Below, piece after piece: positions 1 to 6,037 of a stretch of 6,037 bases of DNA. A program made the translations under genes and the position numbers. Source of the DNA: Oscillospiraceae bacterium (GTDB taxonomy: Bacteria; Bacillota; Clostridia; Oscillospirales; Ruminococcaceae); NCBI GenBank assembly GCA_015067375.1, contig SVMQ01000142.1, forward strand, positions 1-6,037, written 5' to 3'. Position 1 is the stretch's first letter. Every line of letters starts with the position of its first letter. The notes below the pieces were generated by a model. The model saw only the letters and a list, made by a program, of their open reading frames with translations, made no database searches and was not told the origin of the DNA.

Positions 1-1124
1 AGCGACGGGTTGACCTTGTTGCGCACTACCTCTGCGGCAACCGTGAAATCCTCATCGAACAGCTTAGTGCCGTCCGAAAGAAGAGTGTGCTTTTTGCCAT
101 CAGTAAGCTCCAGCGGCGGCGCAAAATGTGTTCCGCACAGGCAGATAAACTTGCCCTCCGCATCCCTCTCAAACGAGGGTGCAAAGCTCTGCGAGCCACA
201 GGTACAGCTGCAGATATCGCTGCGAAGTCTTATCAGCAGATCAAGCCACTGCTTTTCGATAAGACGCTTTTCGGGCTGATGCAGTCCCACAGTGAACGAG
301 TGCGTGAATGCTTCGCGTATATACTCGGGCATGATGCGCCAGAACTTTATTATGTTGTTATGTACGCCGCGCACAGGTCGGTTAGAGTCATCCTGAGGAT
401 CGTATACGAACATCGGCTCAAAACCATAATGGCGTCGCTCTGCATCCTCCGTAAGACACACGCTCTTAAGCACTCTGCTGCCCTCAAGTGGATCTCCGCG
501 CAAGAGCAGCCTGAACAGCAGAACTGCCAGTGAATAGCGGTCGGTAAGCTTGTCAGGCGCCTTTTCTCCGCGCACTATCTCAGGCGCCATATAGCCGGGC
601 TTTCCTGCAATTCCGAGATGCTCGCCGTAGGGCGCGATGTTATCACAGTCGCATATCTTTATATCGCCGTCAGTCGGACGGATGAAAAAACCTCCGTCAT
701 TGAGATCCTGATAGCTCTTTCCGCTGTTGTGAAGCTCGCGGAATGCGGTAGTTATGCGGATCGCCGCATTGACGATGGAATACAGCCCCGAAAACTTAAC
801 GCGCGCATTAAGTATATCGGAAAACGGCGCGTAGTCAGACGGAATAAGCTCCATAAGAAAACCGAAACCACCGTCATACTCCTCAGTAAGGATGAGCGGC
901 ATTACAAAAAAGCCACAGTCAGTATCGCTGTTTGCCAACGATGTGAGGTTATCTCTGAAAAGCTCGGGGCGCTTGAGCTTGTTTTTGAAGTACATCTTCA
1001 GCGCATATTCCTTGTCGCGGTAAACGGCGCGGTACACCGTACCCTGTCCGCCTGCGCCCAGCACCGCCTTTATCTCGGCATAGCCGCCAAGCTCCAGCGG
1101 TATCTTATCTCCGACCTTTATCAT
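1..1124 (-). CDS. Divergent Ser/Thr protein kinase-like protein, TerY-cassette type (C-terminus beyond window)
   Basis: The visible 374 residues begin at ATG 1124-1122 and run off the left edge without a stop. A protein-kinase fold is seen directly: Gly-rich loop GAGGQGTVYRA (23-33), ATP-binding Lys in YALKMY (K43), catalytic-loop SYQDLNDGGFF (137-147, Asp140), metal-binding segment ICDCDNI (157-163, Asp159), and GKPGYMAPE (174-182), followed by LTDRYSLAVLLF. The HRD motif reads YQD, the DFG motif reads DCD, and the usual catalytic-loop Asn position is Gly145. This pattern resembles bacterial kinases encoded beside PP2C phosphatases and TerY/vWA proteins. Residues 305-331 carry CSCTCG and CLCG, a zinc-ribbon-like insert, and the segment after it (SDGTKLFDED...AEVVRNKVNPS) continues out of view. 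There is no transmembrane segment in the visible part, so it is probably cytosolic. It is coupled to the TerY-C gene by a 1-base overlap. It may phosphorylate a partner in the operon, but reduced activity is possible. Family sure, substrate unknown. Confidence 0.85.
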   Translation of the reverse strand, partial: MIKVGDKIPLELGGYAEIKAVLGAGGQGTVYRAVYRDKEYALKMYFKNKLKRPELFRDNLTSLANSDTDCGFFVMPLILTEEYDGGFGFLMELIPSDYAPFSDILNARVKFSGLYSIVNAAIRITTAFRELHNSGKSYQDLNDGGFFIRPTDGDIKICDCDNIAPYGEHLGIAGKPGYMAPEIVRGEKAPDKLTDRYSLAVLLFRLLLRGDPLEGSRVLKSVCLTEDAERRHYGFEPMFVYDPQDDSNRPVRGVHNNIIKFWRIMPEYIREAFTHSFTVGLHQPEKRLIEKQWLDLLIRLRSDICSCTCGSQSFAPSFERDAEGKFICLCGTHFAPPLELTDGKKHTLLSDGTKLFDEDFTVAAEVVRNKVNPS

Positions 1125-1138
1125 CAGAAGCCGCCTCC
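1122..1138 (-). promoter_or_regulatory. Ribosome binding site and TGATG stop-start overlap for the kinase gene
   Basis: GGAGG (1138-1134) lies inside the Gly codons at the end of the TerY-C gene, 9 nt before the kinase ATG at 1124-1122. The TGA stop of the upstream gene (1126-1124) shares one base with that ATG. This fixes the kinase start and suggests coupled translation of the two products at a linked ratio. Confidence 0.85.
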
Positions 1139-1477
1139 GGTGATGGAGTCAAACTTCTCCTCCGCAGCAGTTTCAGCAGAGTTTCCGCACCACTCGCACA
1201 CAGTTTCGCTCTCGCCGTTCCAGCAGGTGGTCTTGCCGCAGTCAGCGCACTGGAAAAAGCCCTTGCCGCCGCAATAGGGGCAGGTGGGGTATTCTGTTGT
1301 AACATAAATGTTGCCGCTGATCTTTGTATCACCGAACTTCTCGCGCTGTGCCGTATCCTCGGACACCTTGAATGCCCATGTAGCGTACCACGCGCCATCC
1401 TCGCGCTGCTCGGTACGGATGCCGAAAAGCTTGTGTTCCTGTCTGCATTTTGTGAGAATTACTGCTGCTGTTAACAT
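1124..1477 (-). CDS. Stand-alone TerY-C-type metal-binding protein
   Basis: A complete 117-residue protein, with GGAGG at 1491-1487 spaced 9 nt from its ATG. I recognise the TerY-C metal-binding domain, usually found at the C-terminus of TerY-like vWA proteins. The N-terminal half has K-C-x4-KLFGIR (10-21), then WYATWAFKVSEDTAQREKFG (30-49) and SGNIYVTTEYP. The second half is a cysteine-rich ribbon with CPYC (66-69), CADC (77-80), Cys85 in TCWNG, and CEWC (94-97). With Cys11 that gives eight cysteines, enough for two metal sites. No signal peptide or membrane segment is visible, so it should be cytosolic. It sits between the SEL1 protein gene and the kinase gene and overlaps the latter by one base. 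The likely role is an adaptor or metal-sensing part of a phospho-signalling complex (inference). The domain assignment is from remembered family pattern, not a search. The absence of a fused vWA domain is the odd feature. Confidence 0.82.
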   Translation of the reverse strand: MLTAAVILTKCRQEHKLFGIRTEQREDGAWYATWAFKVSEDTAQREKFGDTKISGNIYVTTEYPTCPYCGGKGFFQCADCGKTTCWNGESETVCEWCGNSAETAAEEKFDSITGGGF

Positions 1478-1505
1478 AAGTAGTTTCCTCCGTTATCTTA
1501 TTTTC

Positions 1506-1520
1506 GGACGGGATCCGCCC
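1506..1520 (-). other. Small intercistronic hairpin without U-tract
   Basis: In the 46-nt gap between the SEL1 stop and the TerY-C gene, the minus-strand RNA reads GGGCGG-AUC-CCGUCC, a 6-bp stem (one G-U pair) with a 3-nt loop. It is followed by GAAAAUAAG rather than a U-run, so it is not a convincing terminator. It may affect processing or read-through into the two downstream genes. The sequence supports the fold; its function is unknown. Confidence 0.4.
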
Positions 1521-1523
1521 TGT

Positions 1524-2801
1524 TTATTTCAGTTTTGCCAGTATCTTTTCCGCCTCGGGATGACCGTTCTGCGCCGCAAGCTCAAAGAAGCGCTTTGCTT
1601 CGTCGCGGTTCTTTTCAACATACACGCCCTTGAGGTACATTATGCCGAGGTTATATTGTGCTATATCAAGATTCTGCTCCGCAGATCTCGCAAACCACGA
1701 GAATGCCGCCGCAGGATTTTTGGCAACTCCGCTTCCGAGATACAGACACTTGCCGTAGCTGCACTGCGCACGGGCATGACCCATCTCCGCCGCGCGCTTG
1801 TAGAACATCGCCGCGCCCTCGTAGTCCTGCTCGGACAGGCAGCGCCTTGCGCTCTGGTAAAGCTCCTCGCCGTCGTTGGAAAGGGGCTGCGGCTGCTCCG
1901 CCTGCTCCTCGGTGTACTGCTCGGGAGTAAGACCACCCCGCCACTTGGCAGCGATATCGGGATTTTTCGACACATACACTCCGTTTTCGTAGCACAGAGC
2001 AATTACATTGACTGCCTCATCATAACCTGCAAGAGCAGCTTCCATGAACCACTTGAAAGCAAGCTCCTCATTTCGCTCACACGAGATGCCCTCTGCAAGA
2101 AACTGCGCCGTCATATACTGCGCCGCCGGTATTCCGTTCTCTGCACCGCGCAGCAGCCATTCCCATGCCTGCTCCACATCCTGCGCACAGGCTCTGCCCT
2201 CCAGCCTGTACAGTCCCACATAATACTGTGCCTCGCCGCAATCCTGCAGCGCAGACTGCTCAAACCAGTACAATGCCTTATCGTATGCCTTGATGCGGTC
2301 GAAATGCCTGCCAAGGCTATACTGCTCTGCCGCGTCGTCGATATTCTTCTTGCTCTCTGTCACTGAAACAGGTGTTTCAGCGGGGCGCTTGAATGCTATC
2401 TCACAGCCCAGCGCCTGACCTATCGCTTCTACCGCGTCAGCCGCGCTCTTTCCTTTGAGTCCCACCTCATCGCGCAGCGACTTCACGCATCTCGCGGCAG
2501 CTGCACAGCGCACCTCAAACGGCTTTCCACGAACGCCGATAAGCTTCTTTGCGCAACCGTCATAAAGCGCCACATAAAGCAATCTGCGTATAGCGTTCTC
2601 CTTCGGGAATATATCAGCGACCAGCGCATCTGTGCGCCTGCGGTCAAGCAGCACCTCGCTGCCGAAACGATCGACTATATACTTTACAACGCCGTTTATA
2701 TCACGCACAGGCTCGCCATCTGCGGTATGAACGGTCTTGCAATAGCTGCAGAAATCCTGCTTTTTATGATCGAACTCGCGTTCGCACCTTCCGCAGATCA
2801 T
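1524..2801 (-). CDS. Zinc-ribbon and SEL1-repeat (TPR-like) protein
   Basis: A 425-residue protein with three parts. Residues 1-21 form a short zinc ribbon with CGRC (3-6) and CSYC (18-21). Residues 33-134 are a largely helical domain (VKYIVDRFGSEVLLDRRRTDALVADIFP...) that I have seen in clostridial SEL1 proteins but cannot name. Residues 157-425 hold about seven SEL1-type repeats with recurring AQYxLGxxYLxG and AxxWFxxAAxxG patterns. They fall in two blocks (157-288 and 309-425) separated by an E/Q/P-rich linker. SEL1 repeats are protein-protein interaction scaffolds, so this is probably a cytosolic platform for the kinase and TerY-C proteins encoded behind it (inference). There is no signal peptide or membrane segment. 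The start at 2801 is chosen because AGGAGG lies 7 nt upstream. An in-frame ATG further upstream would overlap the promoter and adds an unconvincing N-terminus. This is the first gene of the three-gene unit. Confidence 0.87.
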   Translation of the reverse strand: MICGRCEREFDHKKQDFCSYCKTVHTADGEPVRDINGVVKYIVDRFGSEVLLDRRRTDALVADIFPKENAIRRLLYVALYDGCAKKLIGVRGKPFEVRCAAAARCVKSLRDEVGLKGKSAADAVEAIGQALGCEIAFKRPAETPVSVTESKKNIDDAAEQYSLGRHFDRIKAYDKALYWFEQSALQDCGEAQYYVGLYRLEGRACAQDVEQAWEWLLRGAENGIPAAQYMTAQFLAEGISCERNEELAFKWFMEAALAGYDEAVNVIALCYENGVYVSKNPDIAAKWRGGLTPEQYTEEQAEQPQPLSNDGEELYQSARRCLSEQDYEGAAMFYKRAAEMGHARAQCSYGKCLYLGSGVAKNPAAAFSWFARSAEQNLDIAQYNLGIMYLKGVYVEKNRDEAKRFFELAAQNGHPEAEKILAKLK

Positions 2802-2814
2802 AGGTCGCCCTCCT
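2799..2814 (-). promoter_or_regulatory. Strong ribosome binding site fixing the SEL1-protein start
   Basis: AGGAGG (2814-2809) precedes ATG 2801-2799 with a 7-nt spacer. This decides against in-frame upstream starts that reach 2915: those codons lie within or above the promoter and lack such a site. Confidence 0.85.
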
Positions 2815-2838
2815 CTTTGCTCACAATTATACATCATT

Positions 2839-2867
2839 ATTGTATCACAAATATCAGGGGATGTCAA
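2839..2867 (-). promoter_or_regulatory. Sigma-A-type promoter of the SEL1/TerY-C/kinase unit
   Basis: The minus strand reads TTGACA (2867-2862), a 17-bp spacer, then TACAAT (2844-2839). The -35 is a perfect match and the -10 differs from consensus at one base. Transcription would start near 2832, giving a leader of about 30 nt. All three downstream genes are closely spaced, with no terminator between them, so this is probably their common promoter. Confidence 0.85.
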
Positions 2868-2876
2868 TGTTGAACG

Positions 2877-2887
2877 GCAAATTTTGC
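2877..2887. promoter_or_regulatory. 11-bp perfect palindrome upstream of the -35 box
   Basis: GCAAA-T-TTTGC reads the same on both strands. It lies 9 bp upstream of the -35 box, centred about 50 bp before the predicted transcription start. It may be an operator or activator site, but an 11-bp AT-rich palindrome can easily arise by chance. Confidence 0.25.
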
Positions 2888-2913
2888 ACCGCTCGCATCT
2901 TAACAGATACAGC

Positions 2914-2944
2914 AAAGCCGCCTTTGATCGTCAAAAGCGGCTTT
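2914..2944 (-). terminator. Intrinsic terminator after the chemotaxis receptor gene
   Basis: A hairpin lies just past the receptor stop codon. Its 14-bp stem joins AAAGCCGC to GCGGCUUU, then a U-G pair, then UUUGA to UCAAA, around a CGA loop. In the minus-strand RNA the one non-Watson-Crick position is U-G, whereas in the plus-strand RNA it is a C-A mismatch, so the minus strand forms the better stem. The U-run after the stem is short and interrupted, so termination may be incomplete. Confidence 0.7.
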
Positions 2945-2962
2945 TGTTTCATATTGCAATGT

Positions 2963-4846
2963 TTATGCCTTAGCAGAAGACTCTACCATCGCAAGCAGCT
3001 TGTTTGCCTCTGTATCGAGCAGCTCTGCGGTGTGCTGAGCGCTGTGTGCGATCTCGGTGTTGCTCTGAACAACAGCAGAGATCCTGTTCATGCCCTCTAC
3101 CGCCTCGTCGATAGCCTGCGCCTGCTTTATTGTAGCACCTGCGATCTCGGAAATGAGCTGTGTGCTTTCGTCAATGCTCTTTGTCGTTTCGTTGAGCTTC
3201 TCAGCGGTTTCATCAGCGATCACGATACCGTTCTCAACAGCCTGCAGTGTTTCGTCAATAAGCTCCGTAGTGTTCTTTGCAGCCTCTGCGGATTTTGTTG
3301 CAAGGTTTCTGACCTCATCAGCAACGACCGCGAAGCCCTTACCATGCTCGCCTGCACGCGCCGCCTCAATAGAAGCATTCAGTGCAAGTATATTCGTCTG
3401 GAATGCGATATCCTCAATGGTCTTTACGATATTGCTGATCTTCTGAGAAACATCGCTGATCTGCGCCATAGACTCCTGCATATTGGTCATGTTGGCCATG
3501 TTAGTGCGCAGCTGCTCATTTGTCTGCTCTGCGATAGCTGTAGCATTCTTTGCAGACTTTGCATTATCGTTAACATCTCTGGATATCGTAGTAAATGTTG
3601 CGGAAAGCTCCTGAATGGTCGCCGCCTGAGTCGTCGCGCCCTCGGAAAGCTGTCCCGAAACGCTGTCCATCTCTGCCGCGTAGGTGTTGATGCTGTGGGA
3701 GATATCATCCACCTTTCCAAGAAGCACAGACATGGATTCGTTCATCTTGTTTGCCGCGTCAACATTCGCCTCGATATTCTCGACCATGCCGTTGATACCG
3801 TCACTGAGTATGCAGAACTCGTCACAAGTTCTCACATCAACACGGACATCGGCATTGCCCTCACCGATAGCTTTGATATCACCTGTGATCTTGGTCATAC
3901 CCTTGATTATATTGTTGTCAACAGTGCGTGTTACTGTCCAAGTAAGGAACGCGATGACCAGCAGTGCAAGAAGTACTACTATACCTGTCAGCGATGCCGC
4001 CTCGCCCATTACCTCGGATGTGGGGATGAGAGAAGCGATATAGTAATCCTCTGTTTCGATCACCTTGGAATAGTACGAGCTGCCATCAAACACGAAATTA
4101 GTAGTCTTGCCGACCTTTGAAGAAAGCTTGCTCTCCTCGATATTCAGCTCAGAGATATTCTTGCCGAGATAAGTCTCATCGTAGAAAGCTGCCACTGTAA
4201 GATCAGCCTTGTTGACTGCAAAGATAGTGCCATTCGTGCCTACCTTAATGTTGCCAAGAATGACATTGGGCTGGCTGTCAGCAAGAGTTTCGGTAAGACG
4301 GACAGGCTCCATACCGATCTGCACGATGCCCTTTGCATCACGTCTGGGTACGCTTATATACTGGAACAGCTTGCCCTCAGTTCCATTGGGCTGAGCCTCC
4401 TGAGCGATCTCAAGAGTATCATCCTCAAGTATGGGCAGGAACGGCTTGGTCTGCTCAGATGTATTGAAATCAAAGCCGAAATATGCTGGCACTGTACCCC
4501 ACCAGATAACAGCCTTGTCATCTGTTACATGAAGCTCGTCTACCTCAAGCATCTCACGGATGCGCTCAAGCTCTGCGGCATCATCCTTGATAGACGGATC
4601 GAGCTCTAGCATTTCTGCAAACGCATTTGCTTTGGATATGTATTCAATGTCAAGGTTTTTAGTAAGCTCAGCGATAGTAAGCTCGCTCTCTTCTATACGG
4701 GCAACCGCATCAGCCAGACGCTCGTCCGAAGTGATAGAAGCGTTGTTTCTGGATACTATCCACTGGAATGCAAACACCAGAAGCGCCATTGCAAGAATAG
4801 ACACGATAGATGCAATGGAAATCTTTTTAAGGATCAACTTTCGCAT
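2963..4846 (-). CDS. Methyl-accepting chemotaxis protein with extracellular Cache-like sensor
   Basis: A complete 627-residue transmembrane receptor that would control CheA kinase through the cytoplasmic tip. Order: TM1 about 9-31; extracellular sensor about 32-283, with a Cache-like stretch [15 protein letters not shown] (113-127) and a second part around [22 protein letters not shown]2 about 284-306; HAMP about 305-360; signalling coiled coil to the end. The highly conserved tip [11 protein letters not shown] (480-490), continuing through [23 protein letters not shown] (494-516), is clear. [10 protein letters not shown] (408-417) resembles a methylation site. The C-terminus lacks a CheR-tethering pentapeptide. 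The only two cysteines are C341 and C345, in HAMP. GGAGG lies 7 nt before the ATG. It has its own promoter and terminator, and no che or flagellar gene is nearby, so it is an orphan receptor. The ligand is unknown; Cache domains often bind amino acids or other small molecules. Confidence 0.96.
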   Translation of the reverse strand: MRKLILKKISIASIVSILAMALLVFAFQWIVSRNNASITSDERLADAVARIEESELTIAELTKNLDIEYISKANAFAEMLELDPSIKDDAAELERIREMLEVDELHVTDDKAVIWWGTVPAYFGFDFNTSEQTKPFLPILEDDTLEIAQEAQPNGTEGKLFQYISVPRRDAKGIVQIGMEPVRLTETLADSQPNVILGNIKVGTNGTIFAVNKADLTVAAFYDETYLGKNISELNIEESKLSSKVGKTTNFVFDGSSYYSKVIETEDYYIASLIPTSEVMGEAASLTGIVVLLALLVIAFLTWTVTRTVDNNIIKGMTKITGDIKAIGEGNADVRVDVRTCDEFCILSDGINGMVENIEANVDAANKMNESMSVLLGKVDDISHSINTYAAEMDSVSGQLSEGATTQAATIQELSATFTTISRDVNDNAKSAKNATAIAEQTNEQLRTNMANMTNMQESMAQISDVSQKISNIVKTIEDIAFQTNILALNASIEAARAGEHGKGFAVVADEVRNLATKSAEAAKNTTELIDETLQAVENGIVIADETAEKLNETTKSIDESTQLISEIAGATIKQAQAIDEAVEGMNRISAVVQSNTEIAHSAQHTAELLDTEANKLLAMVESSAKA

Positions 4847-4897
4847 AGAAATACCTCCGAATCATATTTGATCAAGGGAACAACCCTCACTACCATA

Positions 4898-4926
4898 ATT
4901 ATACACGAAAAATTACCATTAGTCAA
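4898..4926 (-). promoter_or_regulatory. Sigma-A-type promoter of the chemotaxis receptor gene
   Basis: The minus strand reads TTGACT (4926-4921), a 17-bp spacer, then a perfect TATAAT (4903-4898). The predicted start near 4891 gives a leader of about 45 nt. It looks like a housekeeping promoter rather than a flagellar sigma-D (TAAA/GCCGATAA) type. Confidence 0.85.
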
Positions 4927-4929
4927 TAC

Positions 4930-4951
4930 TTTAGCGTGATTTCATGCTAAA
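4930..4951. promoter_or_regulatory. 22-bp imperfect palindrome next to the receptor promoter, candidate regulator site
   Basis: The plus strand reads TTTAGC-g-TGA-tt-TCA-t-GCTAAA: 9 of 10 base pairs of a two-fold symmetric site around a 2-bp centre. It lies 3 bp upstream of the -35 box, centred about 50 bp before the predicted start. That is a usual position for an activator dimer, or for a repressor that hinders polymerase. I cannot name the regulator. No U-run follows, so it is not a terminator. Confidence 0.55.
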
Positions 4952-4996
4952 TAATTAATAGGACATAATTGTCAGACTGATAAACGACACTCGTAT

Positions 4997-5035
4997 AAAA
5001 AAACAGACACCCATAGCAAATGCCATGAGTGTCTG
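4997..5035 (-). terminator. Intrinsic terminator of the glycyl-tRNA synthetase gene
   Basis: It lies 22 nt past the stop codon. The minus-strand RNA forms a 14-bp stem with arms starting CAGACAC and ending GUGUCUG, with two G-U pairs and an AUUU loop. Seven U residues follow directly (4997-5003). Both G-U positions would be mismatches on the plus strand, so it is built for the minus strand. Confidence 0.93.
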
Positions 5036-5057
5036 CTTGAAACTAACAAAAATGTGA

Positions 5058-6037
5058 TCAGAAGAATGTTCTCTCCTCGATATAAGCCTTGACCTCGGAG
5101 ATCGGAATTCTTACCTGCTCCATTGTGTCACGCTCGCGGACTGTTACACAGTTATCCTTCTCGACGGTGTCAAAGTCAACCGTTACACAGAACGGAGTAC
5201 CGATCTCGTCCTGTCTGCGGTAGCGCTTACCGATAGCGCCTGCCTCGTCGTAGTCAACGGGGAAGTACTTGGAAAGCTCCTCGTAAAGCTCAGTAGCCTT
5301 ATCGCCAAGCTTCTTGGACAGGGGAAGCACAGCAGCCTTAACAGGTGCAAGTGCAGGATGCAGATGCATTACTGTTCTTGTTGTGCCATCCTCGAGAGCC
5401 TCCTCATCGTAAGCGTCGCATACGATAGCAAGGAACAGACGCTCAACACCGAGCGACGGCTCAACAACATAGGGGATATACTTCTCGTTGGTTTCGGGAT
5501 CAAAATATTCAAGGCTCTTGCCGCTTGTGTTCTGATGCTGGGTCAGGTCGTAGTCTGTTCTGTCGGCAATGCCCCACAGCTCGCCCCAGCCGAACGGATA
5601 CAGGAACTCAAAGTCTGTTGTAGCCTTGGAGTAGAAGCAAAGCTCCTCAGGAGAATGGTCACGCAGGCGGAGATTCTCCTCCTTGATGCCGAGATCCAGC
5701 AGGAACTTCTTGCAGTAGCTTCTCCAGTACTGGAACCACTCGAGGTCTGTACCGGGCTTGCAGAAGAACTCAAGCTCCATCTGCTCAAACTCTCTTACAC
5801 GGAAAATGAACTGACCGGGAGTGATCTCGTTACGGAAGGACTTACCAACCTGTGCAACACCGAAAGGAACCTTTTTGCGGCTTGTTCTCTGGATGTTTGC
5901 AAAGTTTACGAAGATACCCTGAGCGGTCTCGGGACGGAGATAGATCTCGTTCTTGCTGTCCTCTGTAACGCCCTGGAAGGTCTTGAACATCAGGTTGAAC
6001 TGACGGATATCGGTGAAGTTCTTGCTTCCGCAGTTGG
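5058..6037 (-). CDS. glyQS: Glycyl-tRNA synthetase, dimeric class II type (N-terminus beyond window)
   Basis: The enzyme charges tRNA-Gly with glycine using ATP, in the cytosol. The C-terminal 325 residues are visible; the full-length family is about 460. The first visible residues ([17 protein letters not shown]) are the end of the family's CxxCG segment leading into FNLMFKT, so the true start lies beyond 6037. Seen in order: [14 protein letters not shown] (32-45); motif 2 with [21 protein letters not shown] (from residue 67), whose Arg contacts ATP; the glycine pocket region around [17 protein letters not shown] (148-164); motif 3 [10 protein letters not shown] (192-201); and the anticodon-binding domain from about [15 protein letters not shown] to the end (225-325). 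It is the single-chain type, not the alpha-2-beta-2 GlyQ/GlyS type. The stop at 5060-5058 is followed by a strong terminator, so it is not co-transcribed with the receptor gene. Any T-box leader would be outside the window. Confidence 0.97.
   Translation of the reverse strand, partial: NCGSKNFTDIRQFNLMFKTFQGVTEDSKNEIYLRPETAQGIFVNFANIQRTSRKKVPFGVAQVGKSFRNEITPGQFIFRVREFEQMELEFFCKPGTDLEWFQYWRSYCKKFLLDLGIKEENLRLRDHSPEELCFYSKATTDFEFLYPFGWGELWGIADRTDYDLTQHQNTSGKSLEYFDPETNEKYIPYVVEPSLGVERLFLAIVCDAYDEEALEDGTTRTVMHLHPALAPVKAAVLPLSKKLGDKATELYEELSKYFPVDYDEAGAIGKRYRRQDEIGTPFCVTVDFDTVEKDNCVTVRERDTMEQVRIPISEVKAYIEERTFF

Noticed and set aside
618..1277. 219-codon open frame on the plus strand
   Set aside because: Antisense to the kinase domain. 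The kinase motifs on the minus strand are unmistakable, and this frame has no domain.
1506..1520. Terminator between the SEL1 and TerY-C genes
   Set aside because: The 6-bp hairpin is followed by an A-rich stretch, not U residues, and the next gene starts within 46 nt with a strong ribosome binding site.
1308..2366. 352-codon open frame on the plus strand
   Set aside because: Antisense to the SEL1 and TerY-C genes, with low-complexity Leu/Arg/His composition. The minus-strand products have clear domains.
2826..2831. A second TATAAT just downstream of the SEL1-unit promoter
   Set aside because: No acceptable -35 box lies 16-18 bp upstream, and the resulting leader would barely include the ribosome binding site. 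The TTGACA/TACAAT pair fits far better.
2802..2915. Upstream extension of the SEL1 protein by 38 residues
   Set aside because: It would start above the TTGACA/TACAAT promoter, so its codons would not be transcribed from it, and it lacks a ribosome binding site like the AGGAGG before 2801.
2914..2944. Terminator acting on a plus-strand transcript
   Set aside because: No plus-strand gene is supported. In plus-strand RNA the stem has a C-A mismatch where minus-strand RNA has a U-G pair, although the U-run is slightly better on the plus strand, so weak bidirectional action cannot be excluded.
2840..4120. 426-codon open frame on the plus strand
   Set aside because: It lies wholly opposite the receptor gene, is rich in Cys, Leu and Arg with no recognisable domain, and is explained by the codon bias of the opposite strand.
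1..6037. CRISPR array, tRNA, insertion sequence or prophage
   Set aside because: I found no spaced direct repeats, cloverleaf, terminal inverted repeats, transposase or phage protein on either strand.

Overview
All the genes I can support in this window lie on the minus strand, so it reads right to left. The gene style suggests a Gram-positive anaerobe of the Clostridia, probably a Ruminococcus-like gut bacterium. Three things point that way: strong GGAGG ribosome binding sites at 7-9 nt, canonical TTGACA/TATAAT promoters, and a single-chain dimeric-type glycyl-tRNA synthetase. The genus is an inference from overall protein style, not a database result.

Layout from right to left. (1) 6037-5058: the C-terminal 325 residues of glycyl-tRNA synthetase, ended by a textbook intrinsic terminator at 4997-5035. 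(2) 4951-4847: an AT-rich control region with a 22-bp imperfect palindrome abutting a consensus-like promoter. (3) 4846-2963: a complete 627-residue methyl-accepting chemotaxis protein with a membrane-bound Cache-like sensor, followed by a hairpin terminator at 2914-2944. No other chemotaxis gene is visible. (4) 2867-2839: a promoter with TTGACA, a 17-bp spacer and TACAAT. It opens a compact three-gene unit: a 425-residue zinc-ribbon/SEL1-repeat protein (2801-1524), a 117-residue stand-alone TerY-C-type metal-binding protein (1477-1124), and a divergent Ser/Thr protein kinase-like protein (1124 to the left edge, C-terminus cut off). The last two genes overlap by one base (TGATG), so they are probably translationally coupled.

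The three-gene unit is the most interesting part. TerY-C domains and kinases with this kind of catalytic loop are known from TerY-type phosphorylation cassettes, in which a vWA protein (TerY), a PP2C phosphatase and a kinase are encoded together. Here the TerY-C module is a separate small protein, the kinase has a degenerate catalytic loop, a SEL1 scaffold-like protein comes first, and all three products carry cysteine clusters that look metal-binding. Any vWA or phosphatase partner would have to lie beyond the left edge. I saw no tRNA, rRNA, CRISPR array, insertion sequence or prophage gene. The only gene-free stretches are the 161-bp and 211-bp control regions and a 46-bp gap, all described below.
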